The notes beneath the pieces were generated by a model, which made no database searches, was not told the origin of the DNA, and saw nothing but the letters and a program-made list of their open reading frames with translations. From Brachycybe producta (taxonomy: Eukaryota; Arthropoda; Diplopoda; Playtdesmida; Andrognathidae), in contig JAUPFP010000049.1 in assembly GCA_036925085.1 (NCBI GenBank), forward strand, positions 434,001 through 498,000: 64,000 nucleotides of DNA, written 5' to 3'. The first letter of the stretch is position 1. Each line of letters starts with the position of its first letter. Shown here one piece after another: positions 55,201 to 63,871 of the stretch. A program made the position numbers and the translations under genes.

Positions 55201-57739
55201 TGAAACAACATCAACAGGCACTAAAACCCCAATGTCATCAACAGAAACAGTGTCAGCAATAACTGAAACAACAGTGTCAACTGAGACATCGCAATTGACA
55301 ACTGTGTCTTCATCATTAACAACTGAGACCATAATGTCAACCGAGACACCATCATCTTCTACACGTGAAGCATCCTCATCTTCAACCACTGAAACCACAC
55401 CAGCATCAACTGAGACCCCATTGTCATCAACAGAAACATTCTCAGTGACAACTGAAACAACATCATTGTCAAGTGAGACCCCACAATCTACAACTGAGGC
55501 TTCATCGTCAACAACTGAAACAAAATCATTGTCAACTGAAACCCAAGAATCAACAACTGAGGATAAATCGTCAACAACTGTGTCTAAATCGTCAACAACT
55601 GAAACAATAATGTCAAATGAGACACCAATGTCTTCTACAACTAAAGAATCCTCATCTTCAACAACTGAAACCACATCAGCATCAACTGAGACTGCATTGC
55701 CATCAACAGGAACATCATCTGCAATAACAGAAACAACATCATTATCAACTGAGAAGCCACAATCAACTACTGAGGCTTTATCATCAACAACTGAAACTAT
55801 AATGTCAACTCAGAGAAGATCCACATCTACAACAGACACATCCTCTTCACTTTCAACAGCTGAAACTACATCTGCATTAACTGAGACCCCAATGTCATCA
55901 ACAGGAACATCATCAGCAATAACTGAAACAACCTTGATATCAACTGCCTCCCCACAATCAACAACTGAGGCTAAATCATCATCAACTGAAACATCCACTG
56001 AAACCCCAATGTCATCAACAGAAACATTGTCAGCAATAACTGAAACAACAGTGTCAACAGAGACATCACAATCAAAAACTGAGACCTCTTCATCTTCAAC
56101 AACTGAGACCTCTTCATCTTCAACAACTGAGACCTCTTCATCTTCAACAGCTGAAACAATGTTAGCCTCAACTTTGACACCAATGTCATCAACAGGAACA
56201 ACATCAGGAATAACTCAAACAATAATAATTTCAACTGCCTCTCCACAATCAACAACTGAGATGTTATCATCAGCTTCATCAACTGAACTCTCATCTTCAA
56301 CAGCTGAAACAACATCAACAGGCACTAAAACCCCAATGTCATCAACAGAAACAGTGTCAGCAATAACTGAAACAACAGTGTCAACTGAGACATCACAATT
56401 GACAACTGTGTCTTCATCATTAACAACTGAGACCATAATGTCAACCGAGACACCATCATCTTCTACACATGAAGCATCCTCATCTTCAACCACTGAAACC
56501 ACACCAGCATCAACTGAGACCCCATTGTCATCAACAGAAACATTCTCAGTGACAACTGAAACAACATCATTGTCAAGTGAGACCCCACAATCTACAACTG
56601 AGGCTTCATCGTCAACAACTGAAACAAAATCATTGTCAACTGAAACCCAAGAATCAACAACTGAGGATAAATCGTCAACAACTGTGTCTAAATCGTCAAC
56701 AACTGAAACAATAATGTCAACTGAGACACCAATGTCTTCTACAACTAAAGAATCCTCATCTTCAACAACTGAAACCACATCAGCATCAACTGAGACTGCA
56801 TTGCCATCAACAGGAACATCATCTGCAATAACAGACACAACATCATTATCAACTGAGAAGCCACAATCAACTACTGAGGCTTTATCATCAACAACTGAAA
56901 CTATAATGTCAACTCAGACAAGATCCACATCTACAACAGACACATCCTCTTCACTTTCAACAGCTGAAACTACATCTGCATCAACTGAGACCCCAATGTC
57001 ATCAACAGGAAAATCATCAGCAATAACTGAAACAACCCTGATATCAACTGCCTCCCCACAATCAACAACTGAGGCTAAATCATCATCAACTGAAACATCC
57101 ACTGAAACCCCAATGTCATCAACAGAAACATTGTCAGCAATAACTGAAACAACAGTGTCAACTGAGACATCACAATCAAAAACTGAGACCTCTTCATCTT
57201 CAACAACTGAGACCTCTTCATCTTCAACAACTGAGACCTCTTCATCTTCAACAGCTGAAACAATGTTAGCCTCAACTGAGACCCCAATGTCATCAACAGG
57301 AACATCATCAGTGATAACTGAATCAACATCATTGTCAAGTGAGACCCCACACTCTACAACTGAGGCTTTATCATCAACTACTGAAACATTGTCAACTGAA
57401 ACCCCACAATCAACTGAGACTGCATTGTCATCAACAGAAACATCATCTGCAGTAACAGACACAACATCATTATCAACTGAGATGCCACAATCAACAATTG
57501 AGGCATTTTTGTCATCAACTGCAACATCATTGTCAACTGAAACAACATCATTTTCAACTGAAACACCACAATCGACAACTGAGGCTAAGTCATCAACTGA
57601 GACCATAATGTCAACTGAGACAACAATGCCTTCTACAACTAAAGCATCCTCATCTTCAACAACTGTAAACACATCAGCAACAACTGAGACTGCATTGTCA
57701 CCAGCAGGAACATCATCAGCAATAACTGAAACAACATGA
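43295..57739 (+). CDS. Giant Ser/Thr/Glu-rich mucin-like protein, main exon
   Basis: One uninterrupted frame of 14.4 kb (4,814 codons from the acceptor, about 4,829 residues with exon 1) ending at TGA 57737-57739. The first ~65 residues are non-repetitive (KEQKVTLDSNEGRSTIKDF, TKIKQFIEYC with the only obvious cysteine). After that come irregular repeats of about 20-30 residues of the type TETIMSTETPSSSTTEASSS, ETMSASTETPMSSTGTSS and AITETT. Ser and Thr dominate, with Glu and Pro, an ideal substrate for mucin-type O-glycosylation; Glu and sialic acids would make it strongly acidic. There is no transmembrane segment and no Cys-rich, VWD or chitin-binding domain. With the signal peptide it is most likely a secreted or matrix mucin. 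Serine is mostly TCA and threonine ACA/ACT. The TGA looks like a lesion rather than the natural end (see the next entries). No specific family name can be given. Confidence 0.8.
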   Translation, partial: FSNGAPTLKEQKVTLDSNEGRSTIKDFVSTAITSLNSTLTKIKQFIEYCITHGKSSSPTISPQKHTKITSLATETTSVSTETTETFSSTDKDRSPSTEATSSTSISSTEILQSTNEESSATESPSSSKELSSTTETTSLTKETFLKTEMTSLITKRLSTETTSLTTEISLLTTETSLSETTPSSTTETKSKSTKTPSSTIETTSSTEISSSSLAKTTSVSTEMPVSSTETSSVITETIAMSTLTPQSTTEALLSTTEMMISTETPLFSTTEAYSSSSTAETTSVSTETPMSSMKTSSARTERTSMSTAKPKSTIEALSSTTETQTNTTIEVSSSTEFPSSSTTETISEFTETPMSSTETSSAITETKSMSTVAKQSTTRALSSTTETVMSTETPSTPEASSSSSMPETMSASTETPMTSTVTSSVISETSLSTETSQSTTKALMSTTETIMSTETLSSSKTEASSSSSTAETTLASTDTPKSTTEAKSSSTETITTETPSSSTTEASSSFSTAETMSASTLTPMLSTGTTSGITQTMSISTETIMPTETQTSSTTEEASSTEFSLSSTAETRSTYTETPMSSTETLSAITETTVLTETSQSTTEALMSTTETIMSTMTPSSTTEASSSSPTAETTLASTETPTSLTGTSSAITETTLMSTASPQSTTKAKSTSTETITSTETPSSSTTETFSSSSTAETMSASTLTPMLSTGRSSVITLTSLTTETSQSTTEVLTSATETIMSTDTLISSTTEASSSSPTAETMSASTETQTLSTKTSSAITEITSVSTQTPQLTTEAILSTTETVLSTETPLFSTTEVDSSSTTETMSASTETPMSSTGTSSVITETSLSTETSQSTTETLMSTETPSSSTTEASSSFSTAETMPASTSIATSTTGTSSVITETSVSTQTPQLTTEALTSTTEKIMSTETPSYFTTETSSSSSTAETTLASTETQTASTGTPSAITETTLTSSTETPLSFTTETSSLSSTAETTLASTPTSATGKSSSTDTTLMSTASQQSTTEAKSSSTETSTETPMSSTETLSAITETTVSTETSQSTTEALMSTSETIMSTMTPSSTTEASSSSSTAETTLASTDTPKSTTEAKSSSTETITTETPSSSTTEASSSFSTAETMSASTLTPMSSTGTTSGITQTMSISTETVMPTETQTSSTTEEASSTEFSLSSTAETRSTYTETPMSSTETLSAITETTVSTETSQLTNASLMSTTETIMSTMTLSSTTEASSSSSTAETTLASTETPTSLTGTSSAITETTLMSTASPQSTTKAKSTSTETITSTETPSSSTTEAFSSSSTAETMSASTLTPMLSTGRSSVITLTSLSTETSQSTTEVLTSATETIMSTDTLISSTTEASSSSPTAETMSASTETQTLSTKTSSAITEITSVSTQTPQLTTEAILSTTETVLSTETPLFSTTEVDSSSKTETMSASTETPMSSTGTSSVITETSLSTETSQSTTETLMSTTETIMSTETPSSSTTEASSSFSTAETMPASTSIATSTTGTSSVITETSVSTQTPQLTTEALTSTTEKIMSTETPSYFTTETSSSSSTAETTLASTETQTASTGTPSAITETTLTTESMSSSTETPLSFTTETSSLSSTAETTLASTPTSATGKSSSTDTTLMSTASQQSTTEAKSSSTETSTETPMSSTETLSAITETTVSTETSQSTTEALTSTSETIISTETPSSTTEASSSSSTAETTLASTDTPTLLKGTSSAIIETTLMSTASPQSTTEAKSSSTETSTETPMSSTEILSAITETTVSTETSQSTTEALKSTTETIMSTETLSSTTEASSSSSTAETTLASTETPSSSTSDATSSSSTAETISASTETPSSSTSDATSSSSTAETISASTSTAMSSTGTSSVITTTSLSSETSQSTTEALTSTTEKMISTETSSSFRTETSSISSTAETTLASTETPISSTGTSSAISVTTLMSTASPQSTTEAKSSSTETSSETPKSSTKTSSTITETTSVSTQTPQLTTEAFLSTTKTVMSTETPLSSTTKVTSSSTTETMSASTETPMSSTGTSSVITDTSLSTETSQSTTEALMSTAEKLSSTTEASSSSSTTETTSASTETPLSSTSEASSSSSTAETMSASTSTSMSAQTETPMISTGTSSVITETSLSTETSQSTTDALMSTTEKIMSTETPSSFTTEASSSSSTAETMSASTETPMSSTKTSSAITETTSVSTQTPQLTTEAFLSTTETVMSTETPLSSTTEGASSSKTETMSASTETPMFSTGTSSLITETSLSTETAQSTTEALMSTTEALMSTTEALMSTTETIMSTETIMSTETLSSTTEASSSSSTAETTLASTETPSFSRNEASSSSSTAETMSASTSTSMSSTGTSSVITETSLFSETSQSTTEALMSTTEKTMSTETPSSFTTETSSSSSIAETTLASNETPTSSTGTSSAITETTLMSTASPHSTTEAKSSSTETTLMSIASQQLTTEAKSSSTETSTETTMSSTETLSAITETTVSTETSQSTTETLSSTTETLSSTTETIMSTDTLSSSTTEASSSSSTAETMSASTLTPMSSTKTSSAITETTSVSTQTPQLTTEAILSTTETIMSTETLLSSTTEVASSSTAETMSASTETPMPASVTLSVITETSLSTETSQSTTEALMSTTKTIMSTETPSSTTEASSSFSTAETTLASTETPTSLTGTSSAITETTLMSTSSPHSTTEAKSSSTETITSTKTISTETPSSFTTEAFSVSSTAETTSASTLTPMSSTGTLSEITKTSLSTETLPWTTEALTSTTVTIMSTETQSSTTEASSSSSTAKTTLASTETPMSLTGTSSAITETTLMSTASPQSTTEAISSSTETITSTETPSSSTTEASSSPSTDETNSASRLTLMSSTGTTSGITETTLISTATPQSTTEALSSTTETIMSTETLSSSTTDASSSSSTAETMSASTETPMSLTVTSSVITETSLATETSQSTTKSFLSTTETVMSTETLSSTTEASSSSSTAETTLASTETPSSSTSEASSSSSTAETMSASTLTAMSSTGTASVITETSLSSETSQSTTEALTSTTETIMSTETPLSFTTEASSSSSIAETTLASTETPTSSTGTSSAITETTLISTASPQSTTEAKSSSTETSTETPMSSTETLSAITETTVSTETSQSKTETSSSSTTETSSSSTAETMLASTLTPMSSTGTTSGITQTIIISTASPQSTTEMLSSASSTELSSSTAETTSTGTKTPMSSTETVSAITETTMSTETSQLTTVSSSLTTETIMSTETPSSSTREASSSSTTETTPASTETPLSSTETFSVTTETTSLSSETPQSTTEASSSTTETKSLSTETQESTTEAKSSTTVSKSSTTETIMSTETPMSSTTKESSSSTTETTSASTETALPSTGTSSAITDTTSLSTEKPQSTTEALSSTTETIMSTQTRSTSTTDTSSSLSTAETTSASTETPMSSTGKSSAITETTLISTASPQSTTEAKSSSTETSTETPMSSTETLSAITETTVSTETSQSKTETSSSSTTETSSSSTTETSSSSTAETMLASTLTPMSSTGTTSGITQTIIISTASPQSTTEMLSSASSTELSSSTAETTSTGTKTPMSSTETVSAITETTVSTETSQLTTVSSSLTTETIMSTETPSSSTREASSSSTTETTPASTETALSSTETFSVTTETTSLSSETPQSTTEASSSTTETKSLSTETQESTTEAKSSTTVSKSSTTETIMSTETPMSSTTKESSSSTTETTSASTETALPSTGTSSAITDTTSLSTEKPQSTTEALSSATETIMSTQRRSTSTTDTSSSLSTAETTSALTETPMSSTGTSSAITETTLISTASPQSTTEAKSSSTETSTETPMSSTETLSAITETTVSTETSQSKTETSSSSTTETSSSSTAETMLASTLTPMSSTGTTSGITQTIIISTASPQSTTEMLSSASSTELSSSTAETTSTGTKTPMSSTETVSAITETTVSTETSQLTTVSSSLTTETIMSTETPSSSTREASSSSTTETTPASTETPLSSTETFSVTTETTSLSSETPQSTTEASSSTTETKSLSTETQESTTEDKSSTTVSKSSTTETIMSNETPMSSTTKESSSSTTETTSASTETALPSTGTSSAITETTSLSTEKPQSTTEALSSTTETIMSTQRRSTSTTDTSSSLSTAETTSALTETPMSSTGTSSAITETTLISTASPQSTTEAKSSSTETSTETPMSSTETLSAITETTVSTETSQSKTETSSSSTTETSSSSTTETSSSSTAETMLASTLTPMSSTGTTSGITQTIIISTASPQSTTEMLSSASSTELSSSTAETTSTGTKTPMSSTETVSAITETTVSTETSQLTTVSSSLTTETIMSTETPSSSTHEASSSSTTETTPASTETPLSSTETFSVTTETTSLSSETPQSTTEASSSTTETKSLSTETQESTTEDKSSTTVSKSSTTETIMSTETPMSSTTKESSSSTTETTSASTETALPSTGTSSAITDTTSLSTEKPQSTTEALSSTTETIMSTQTRSTSTTDTSSSLSTAETTSASTETPMSSTGKSSAITETTLISTASPQSTTEAKSSSTETSTETPMSSTETLSAITETTVSTETSQSKTETSSSSTTETSSSSTTETSSSSTAETMLASTETPMSSTGTSSVITESTSLSSETPHSTTEALSSTTETLSTETPQSTETALSSTETSSAVTDTTSLSTEMPQSTIEAFLSSTATSLSTETTSFSTETPQSTTEAKSSTETIMSTETTMPSTTKASSSSTTVNTSATTETALSPAGTSSAITETT
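44700..48470 (+). repeat. Mucin higher-order repeat, two ~1.87-kb copies
   Basis: 44700-46562 and 46563-48470 are direct copies, at first offset by 1,863 bases. The offset grows to 1,884 and then about 1,899 through codon-multiple insertions of 21 and 15 bases in the second copy (for example TTETIMS added near 47750). All indels seen keep the frame, consistent with selection on the protein at the time of duplication. Confidence 0.75.
52681..57048 (+). repeat. Mucin higher-order repeat, four units alternating 1,080 and 1,104 bp
   Basis: Units start at 52681, 53761, 54865 and 55945 (same phase at TGCCTCCCCACAATCAAC), with lengths 1,080, 1,104, 1,080 and 1,104, then a partial fifth from 57049 to about 57280. 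The 24-base difference is one extra copy of the TETSSSST-coding segment (two versus three copies). Sequence between units is nearly identical. Variants also alternate: GKSSA at the end of units 1 and 4, GTSSA at the end of units 2 and 3. Confidence 0.85.
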
Positions 57740-58231
57740 ATGTCAACTGCCACCCCACAATCAACCACTGAGGCTCTATCATCAACAACTGAAACTATAA
57801 TGGCAACTGAGACAACATCATCCTTTACACCTGAAGCATCATCCTCTTCACTTTCAACAGCTGAAACCACATCAGCATCATCATCAACAGAAACATTATC
57901 AGAAATAACTGCAACAACATCATTGTCAACTGAGACACAAACATCTTCAACAACTGAGGTATCAGTAACTTCATCAACAGAAACATCATCATCATTAAGA
58001 CCTAAAGCAACCAGCATGTCAACTGAGTTATCATCTTCAACAACTGAGACATCATCTTCAACAACTGAGGACCTTTTGTCTTCAATCAAAACATCATCAA
58101 CAATATCTGAGACAACACCATTGTCAACTGAAAGTTTGCAATCAACAATTTGGTTATCTTTGACAGCAAATGTATCAACAGCATCGTCAACTGATACCCC
58201 ATCTACGACAATTGACTTTATCAACAACTGA
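57740..58231 (+). pseudogene. Mucin-like coding continuation after the in-frame TGA
   Basis: The frame continues directly after TGA 57737-57739 for 163 more codons (STATPQSTTEALSSTTETIM ... TSSSLRPKATSMST ... SLTANVSTASSTDTPST) with the same composition. It shows no other stop until TGA 58229-58231. The equivalent place in the paralogous repeat at 52012 reads ACATTAATATCAACTGCC, whereas here it reads ACATGAATGTCAACTGCC. So TTA to TGA is a single base change. Readthrough, an allelic nonsense change, a base error or true truncation cannot be separated from the sequence alone. Confidence 0.6.
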
Positions 58232-58252
58232 AACAACAACTAAAATAAGTAT

Positions 58253-58381
58253 TCAACAGAAGCACCTTTAACACCTCAGGCCCCATTATACTCACCTAAT
58301 GAGGCACCACATGAACGACCACTGAGAACACATCTACCTTCCACTGAGGAATCTCGCACAAATGAAGAAATTATTTTTTAG
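58253..58381 (+). pseudogene. Mucin-like C-terminal tail, offset by local frame changes
   Basis: In the same frame as the main exon, but after TGA 58229 and TAA 58241, the sequence reads STEAPLTPQAPLYSPNEAPH, then ERPLRTHLPSTEESRTNEEI and ends IF with TAG at 58379-58381. The segment 58217-58252 reads as mucin (LSTTETTTKIS) only in the +1 frame, so two compensating indels about 35 bases apart would explain the stops. The proline-rich, non-repetitive tail followed by a polyadenylation signal looks like the genuine C-terminus of the ancestral protein. Confidence 0.6.
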
Positions 58382-58539
58382 GTATTAAGGGTATGCATTT
58401 GTAAACAATTTCTGGAGACTATTGCATTCACAATGGAGGTGCTAAAATGGTGCTAATTATTTGCAAAAACCAAATGTCTTTTAGTGTGTTTTATATACTA
58501 AGGACTCACATGTTATGTATTTCTCAGTTTTAAAATGTT

Positions 58540-58545
58540 AATAAA
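58540..58545 (+). terminator. Polyadenylation signal of the mucin-like gene
   Basis: AATAAA, 159 bases after the TAG at 58379-58381, followed by a T-rich stretch (TAATTATTTTTTCAAAG). It is the first such hexamer on the plus strand after the coding tail. Confidence 0.6.
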
Positions 58546-58735
58546 AAAAGTAATTATTTTTTCAAAGTATTTTGTTTTTAATCATGCACAAGTACATCTA
58601 TTCTACACGTGCTATCTCATAGGCTCTGATTCATCAGTCATTGACTCATCATAACAGAATTTCACCTCTTTTCAACCATTTGTGTACTTCTACAAAAGGA
58701 GCTTACTTCAAGAAAACATGTCTTCACCATAAACT

Positions 58736-58914
58736 ATTCAAATCTGTCATCAATTCTTGAAAGTTGCATTCAACCAACTTTTGAAATACTCAAAATATAA
58801 AACTATTTGATTGTACGGTATTTTCTCGTAAATTCTTATACAAAATATAAAATGAACAACTTTCAGAAAATGAAAGGGAAAAAAATGTTGACATTGTGTG
58901 GCAACAAATTTAGT
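58736..58914. repeat. Duplicated 3' flank segment, copy 1
   Basis: TCTGTCATCAATTCTTGAAA, then GATTGTACGGTATTTTCTCG and AAAAAAATGTTGACATTGTG. All recur with substitutions and indels at 60602-60788 in the same orientation about 1.87 kb away. Confidence 0.65.
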
Positions 58915-59267
58915 TCAATGTGGAATTCTTTTCACTGAAACAACTTGTACTTGTAAAGCAGCTGTTGAGGTTCCACAATTTTAATTGACTATATCCAAGT
59001 ACGGTACGTTTACAAAAATTAGTACATAGTGTAGTTCAGTGAATTTCTGAGAAGGTTCCATCACAATGTCGTTATCACAATTTTCCAAAGTAATATTAAA
59101 TTTTATGCTTTAAATTTATTTTTCATGAACAAAGCACTTGGCAGATTTATGAAAGATTTTAGGAAAGTAAGGTGAAGCAAATTTTGTAATGTAGCTTTAT
59201 TCTTCAACTTTATTGATAAGCAGAGTAGCGGATGAAACAATTTAATTTCATTTCATTTCATTAAATG

Positions 59268-59520
59268 CACAAAATAAAAAAGATACAGCATAGGGCTACA
59301 AGATTTGTTACTGTGTAACCTTCAAGCAGGATGAACTTCAATGGAAATCACTATCAATTTTACCAAACTGTAGATCACTGTAGAGCTGAGCAAAACCTTG
59401 CTCTTCTTAAACATTTGCTAGCTCCAGAGAACAGAGTTCTGTTAGATTGAAGAAATTTGTACTAGAAACCCCTACCACAGGTAGAGATGGCCATCCAAAG
59501 CTTAAGTGTAAAAAGACAAG
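59268..59520 (+). pseudogene. Non-LTR reverse transcriptase relic
   Basis: KKIQHRATRFVTV at about 59279-59317 matches the conserved C-terminal block of non-LTR reverse transcriptases (IQRRAARFVT). It is followed in other frames by DELQWKSLSILPNCRSL and TVDHCRAEQNLALLKHLLA. Frameshifts and stops show it is dead. It may belong to the same family as the 12.9-kb relic. Confidence 0.55.
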
Positions 59521-59635
59521 TTTGGAAAAGACTGAATTTTTTTAAGACTTCATTAAAATTGGGTTTATAACACAAACGCCCCTTGAACTGTGGTTATTCT
59601 GTCTTTCCAGAGTAAAATTAAGAGAAAATAGATAG

Positions 59636-59820
59636 TGTTTTAGAAACTGAAAGGGTAACTCAATCATTTAAGGTTATTTTCATGTTAAAATATTTTAGAA
59701 TAATTTCTTTATGTCAGTTTTTTAGGCAAACGATATTTATGAAGTTTAGTCAATAAAAAGTTCATTTTGAAAGATGTCACCATGACCTACTATTTAACAA
59801 TTGTTTCTAAATTTTAAACA
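59636..59820. mobile_element. MITE family C, diverged copy
   Basis: GTTTTAGAAACTGAAAGGGT followed by AACTCAATCATTTAAGG, then GTCAATAAAAAGTTCATTTT, GAAAGATGTCACCATGA and a terminal GTTTCTAAATTTTAAACAC. This is the same order as the 35826 copy. Confidence 0.6.
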
Positions 59821-59853
59821 CACTTTCAGATTCTCCTTACTGTTGACGGAACG

Positions 59854-60279
59854 CAGTGTTTCCCAATTTTATTTGAATATGGAACCCTTTTATAATCTTT
59901 AAAATATTACAAAACCGGAATAGTACTTTTATATGGAGTGGTAAACATATCAGAAGTAGATATGGATAGAAATAATAGGCACGTAATCTTAATAAAATGA
60001 TAATTTAGGGTATCAGATTCACTTTAAATTAATAATTTAAAAAAAAAATTGCATAAAAAGTACAACACATTTTACGTCTCATTTAATTTTTGAGTTGTGT
60101 TGGAATGTCTGAAGATGGACAGGCTTTGATTAATTAAAAATGTTTTTTAAAAATTTAAGAAACTATTATAATTAGGCTATACATTTTTGCAGTGTGAAAT
60201 TTAATAATTTTCTGGCGGAACCCTTCCCTTCCCTTCACGGAACCCCAGGGTTCCACAGAACTCCATTTGGGGAACAATG
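59854..60279. mobile_element. hAT-like non-autonomous element
   Basis: The left end CAGTGTTTCCCAA and right end TTTGGGGAACAATG are inverted repeats with two mismatches, a common hAT terminus type. The interior has GGAACCC near both ends. The target duplication is not evident. Confidence 0.5.
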
Positions 60280-60601
60280 CTCTACCGTAGATTTAGAAAA
60301 TCAGTTGTTCATTAAATATCTTAATAATATAATTGACATTCAGAAAATTCAAAATTGCTTAAAAATCATTTAAAGAAGGATCCAGGTTAAAAAAAATATT
60401 TTATTTTTAAGTCTTCTTTTATTTTTTTAAAAAAAATTTCGCTTTTGCCCATGTTTGAATCAAGGCCTTTTCGCCAAAAAACGTTATATAATTCTTGTAA
60501 AATTCAATGTTGAAGTTTACAGTTTAATATAAGATGCTTGCATACTGAATAAAACTTATGCGGGCTCACGAGCTGTAGCTTGCCTATGTCTGTAATAAAC
60601 T

Positions 60602-60788
60602 ATTGAAATCCGTCATCAATTCTTATAACTTGCATTCAAAGTAACTTTAAAAATACAAACCGATTCGATTGTATTTTCTCATAAATTAAATTTCTATATT
60701 CAAATAATACAACACTCCATTATATGATCACGAAAATCCTTCAGATAAGAATGGAAAAAAATGTTGGTAATTTTGTGGCAACATTTTA
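60602..60788. repeat. Duplicated 3' flank segment, copy 2
   Basis: Counterpart of 58736-58914 (TCCGTCATCAATTCTTATAA, GATTGTATTTTCTCATAAAT, AAAAAAATGTTGGTAATTTT, GTGGCAACA). Confidence 0.65.
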
Positions 60789-61617
60789 TTATTATAATAA
60801 TTATTAGTGCATTAATTCTTTAGATTTTCCACACAAACACAACTTGTAAAGTTCTACATACATAAAATTTCTACTCAACTTTTAAAAATATGTTTTTCAA
60901 TTCTTTTCAATGTATTTCTGCTTGTTGTCACATCGTGATTTGCAGACAAGCTTTTCACAACATGTTTATTCTTTTGTTTGAAATAAAAGGGTTTTTTTTT
61001 TCGGAATAATAAAAAAGCCAACAAAAAGATTCTTAGAAGAGAAGATTGAAAAAAAAATGTTTGAAGTAAAGCAAGCAAGCAAGCAGCCAATAATGTTTAA
61101 AATTGCTTTCTTTGCTTGAATATGCATCACAGAATGAATGTTGCTGTTGTAAAAAAAAATGAATAAAGGACCAACAATAATCTATCAAACTTTCAAACAA
61201 ACACTTTTCTACACCAAATATAATGAATACTCATCATCATTTTTCAGCTTTTTTTGTAGCAAGTCATGCTTACATACATGTAATTAGCTTTTAAACCAAT
61301 TTTATCCATAAGCAACTTAAGATAGGGTGGGTTCTCTTATGGCATGGCAAAAAAAAAAGTTAATTCTACTTCGGTTATATTTTCAACCCATACACAAAAC
61401 TAATTTCAATATCATGGAATATGGATGTTTCAAAGCGAACAACATGTTGCTGAAGGATCATTTTAATTTCCTAAGAATGGCAAACACATTACGTGCAAGA
61501 AAATACAGCTGTCTAAAAATGCGAGTAGAATGCTCAGATTTCTAGAAGAAATAGCTGTAGCTTTCAGCAATTTGGGCATTGTCTTTTGATTTCGAAGTCT
61601 ATATCTCCAATTTTTAG

Positions 61618-62520
<903 letters not shown>

Positions 62521-62619
62521 ATACTGTAGATAATGACAGCCTGTAAGGGTTTAAGAACATAGAATATGACTTTAATATAGCTGTAGTGAACCTTTAAAAT
62601 GTTGTAGCTCAAGAATTAA

Positions 62620-63263
62620 GAGCCTACAGTGAAAAAAAACTTACAAAAATCTTCGCATGTAGGCGCTTCTGTAGCTGTGACGTCATCATGTGGCAAAAAA
62701 ATCAATTTTGATACACTTTTGTCCGCCATTTTCTCTCTTATCGATGGATAAAAGTGGGTATATTTTAATAACGACTCTTTTTTGGGTAAATATGCACTAC
62801 TGAAAAAAGGAAGAGCAACTTTTGATCTACAATGGTGAGTAATTTGAGTCGTATACAATTAGTGGTCAAATGTTAGGGTATCATGAAACTTATGGTTAGT
62901 TGGAAGTTTGATCCTATAAAATGTATAAACGGAGGAGCGTTTGTCGCCTATGGGATTTAACATGAGCTAAAGAAATACGAGATTTTAAAATGAAATTAAA
63001 AATAGAAAAACTAATTATAAATTTGTACCAATGTACCACTAGATGAGCAATATTGTTATGTACATATTGCAATTTGAATTTTGAAAATAACAATTTTTCT
63101 TGCAGAAAACAAAACATTTGTGTGAACCATGTATTTTTTAAAATAGGAATTTCTCTTTCTCATTGGTTTCAATGGCTTAGCTGTGGGGCGCCACTAAACG
63201 GCGAAAAGTGGAACTATAATTGTCATCTGCTAATATGCAAAATGGCGTCACACATATAGGCTC
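62620..63263. mobile_element. TTAA-type MITE with GAGCCTA ends
   Basis: TTAA|GAGCCTACAGTG at the left and CACATATAGGCTC|TTAA at the right: short inverted repeats with exact TTAA flanks (62616-62619, 63264-63267), as for piggyBac- or Kolobok-type elements. About 644 bp. The interior holds GTGACGTCATCATGTGGC and CCGCCATTTTCTCTC. The minus-strand open frame at its left part is not a recognised gene. Confidence 0.6.
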
Positions 63264-63464
63264 TTAAGAAACGAAACCAAAGCTGAAAACTCTAGAAACC
63301 TGAACAAATGTAGCTGTAATTTCTGGAGAGCTACTTTTTATCATACATTGGTTGCATTTCAGCCCGCCTTATGTTTGTTCCATTAAAAATGCTTGCATAC
63401 AATGCATAAAGTGCACAAAACGAATTATGACAGTTCCAACCTCTTTTAGGTACACTGTGATACC

Positions 63465-63871
<407 letters not shown>

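Noticed and set aside
43447-58239. Many long antisense open frames (up to 558 aa, VSVDDDLASVVDCG-type) opposite the mucin exon
   Set aside because: They are the mirror of the biased codon set (TCA, ACA, ACT, GAA) in the sense repeats, which rarely makes stops on the other strand. There are no signal, domain or splice features, and they break irregularly. They are shadows.
62616-62858. 80-codon minus-strand frame with MADKSVSKLIFLPHDD as a possible transcription-factor start
   Set aside because: Lies inside the TTAA-flanked MITE (62620-63263) and contains no zinc-binding or other motif.
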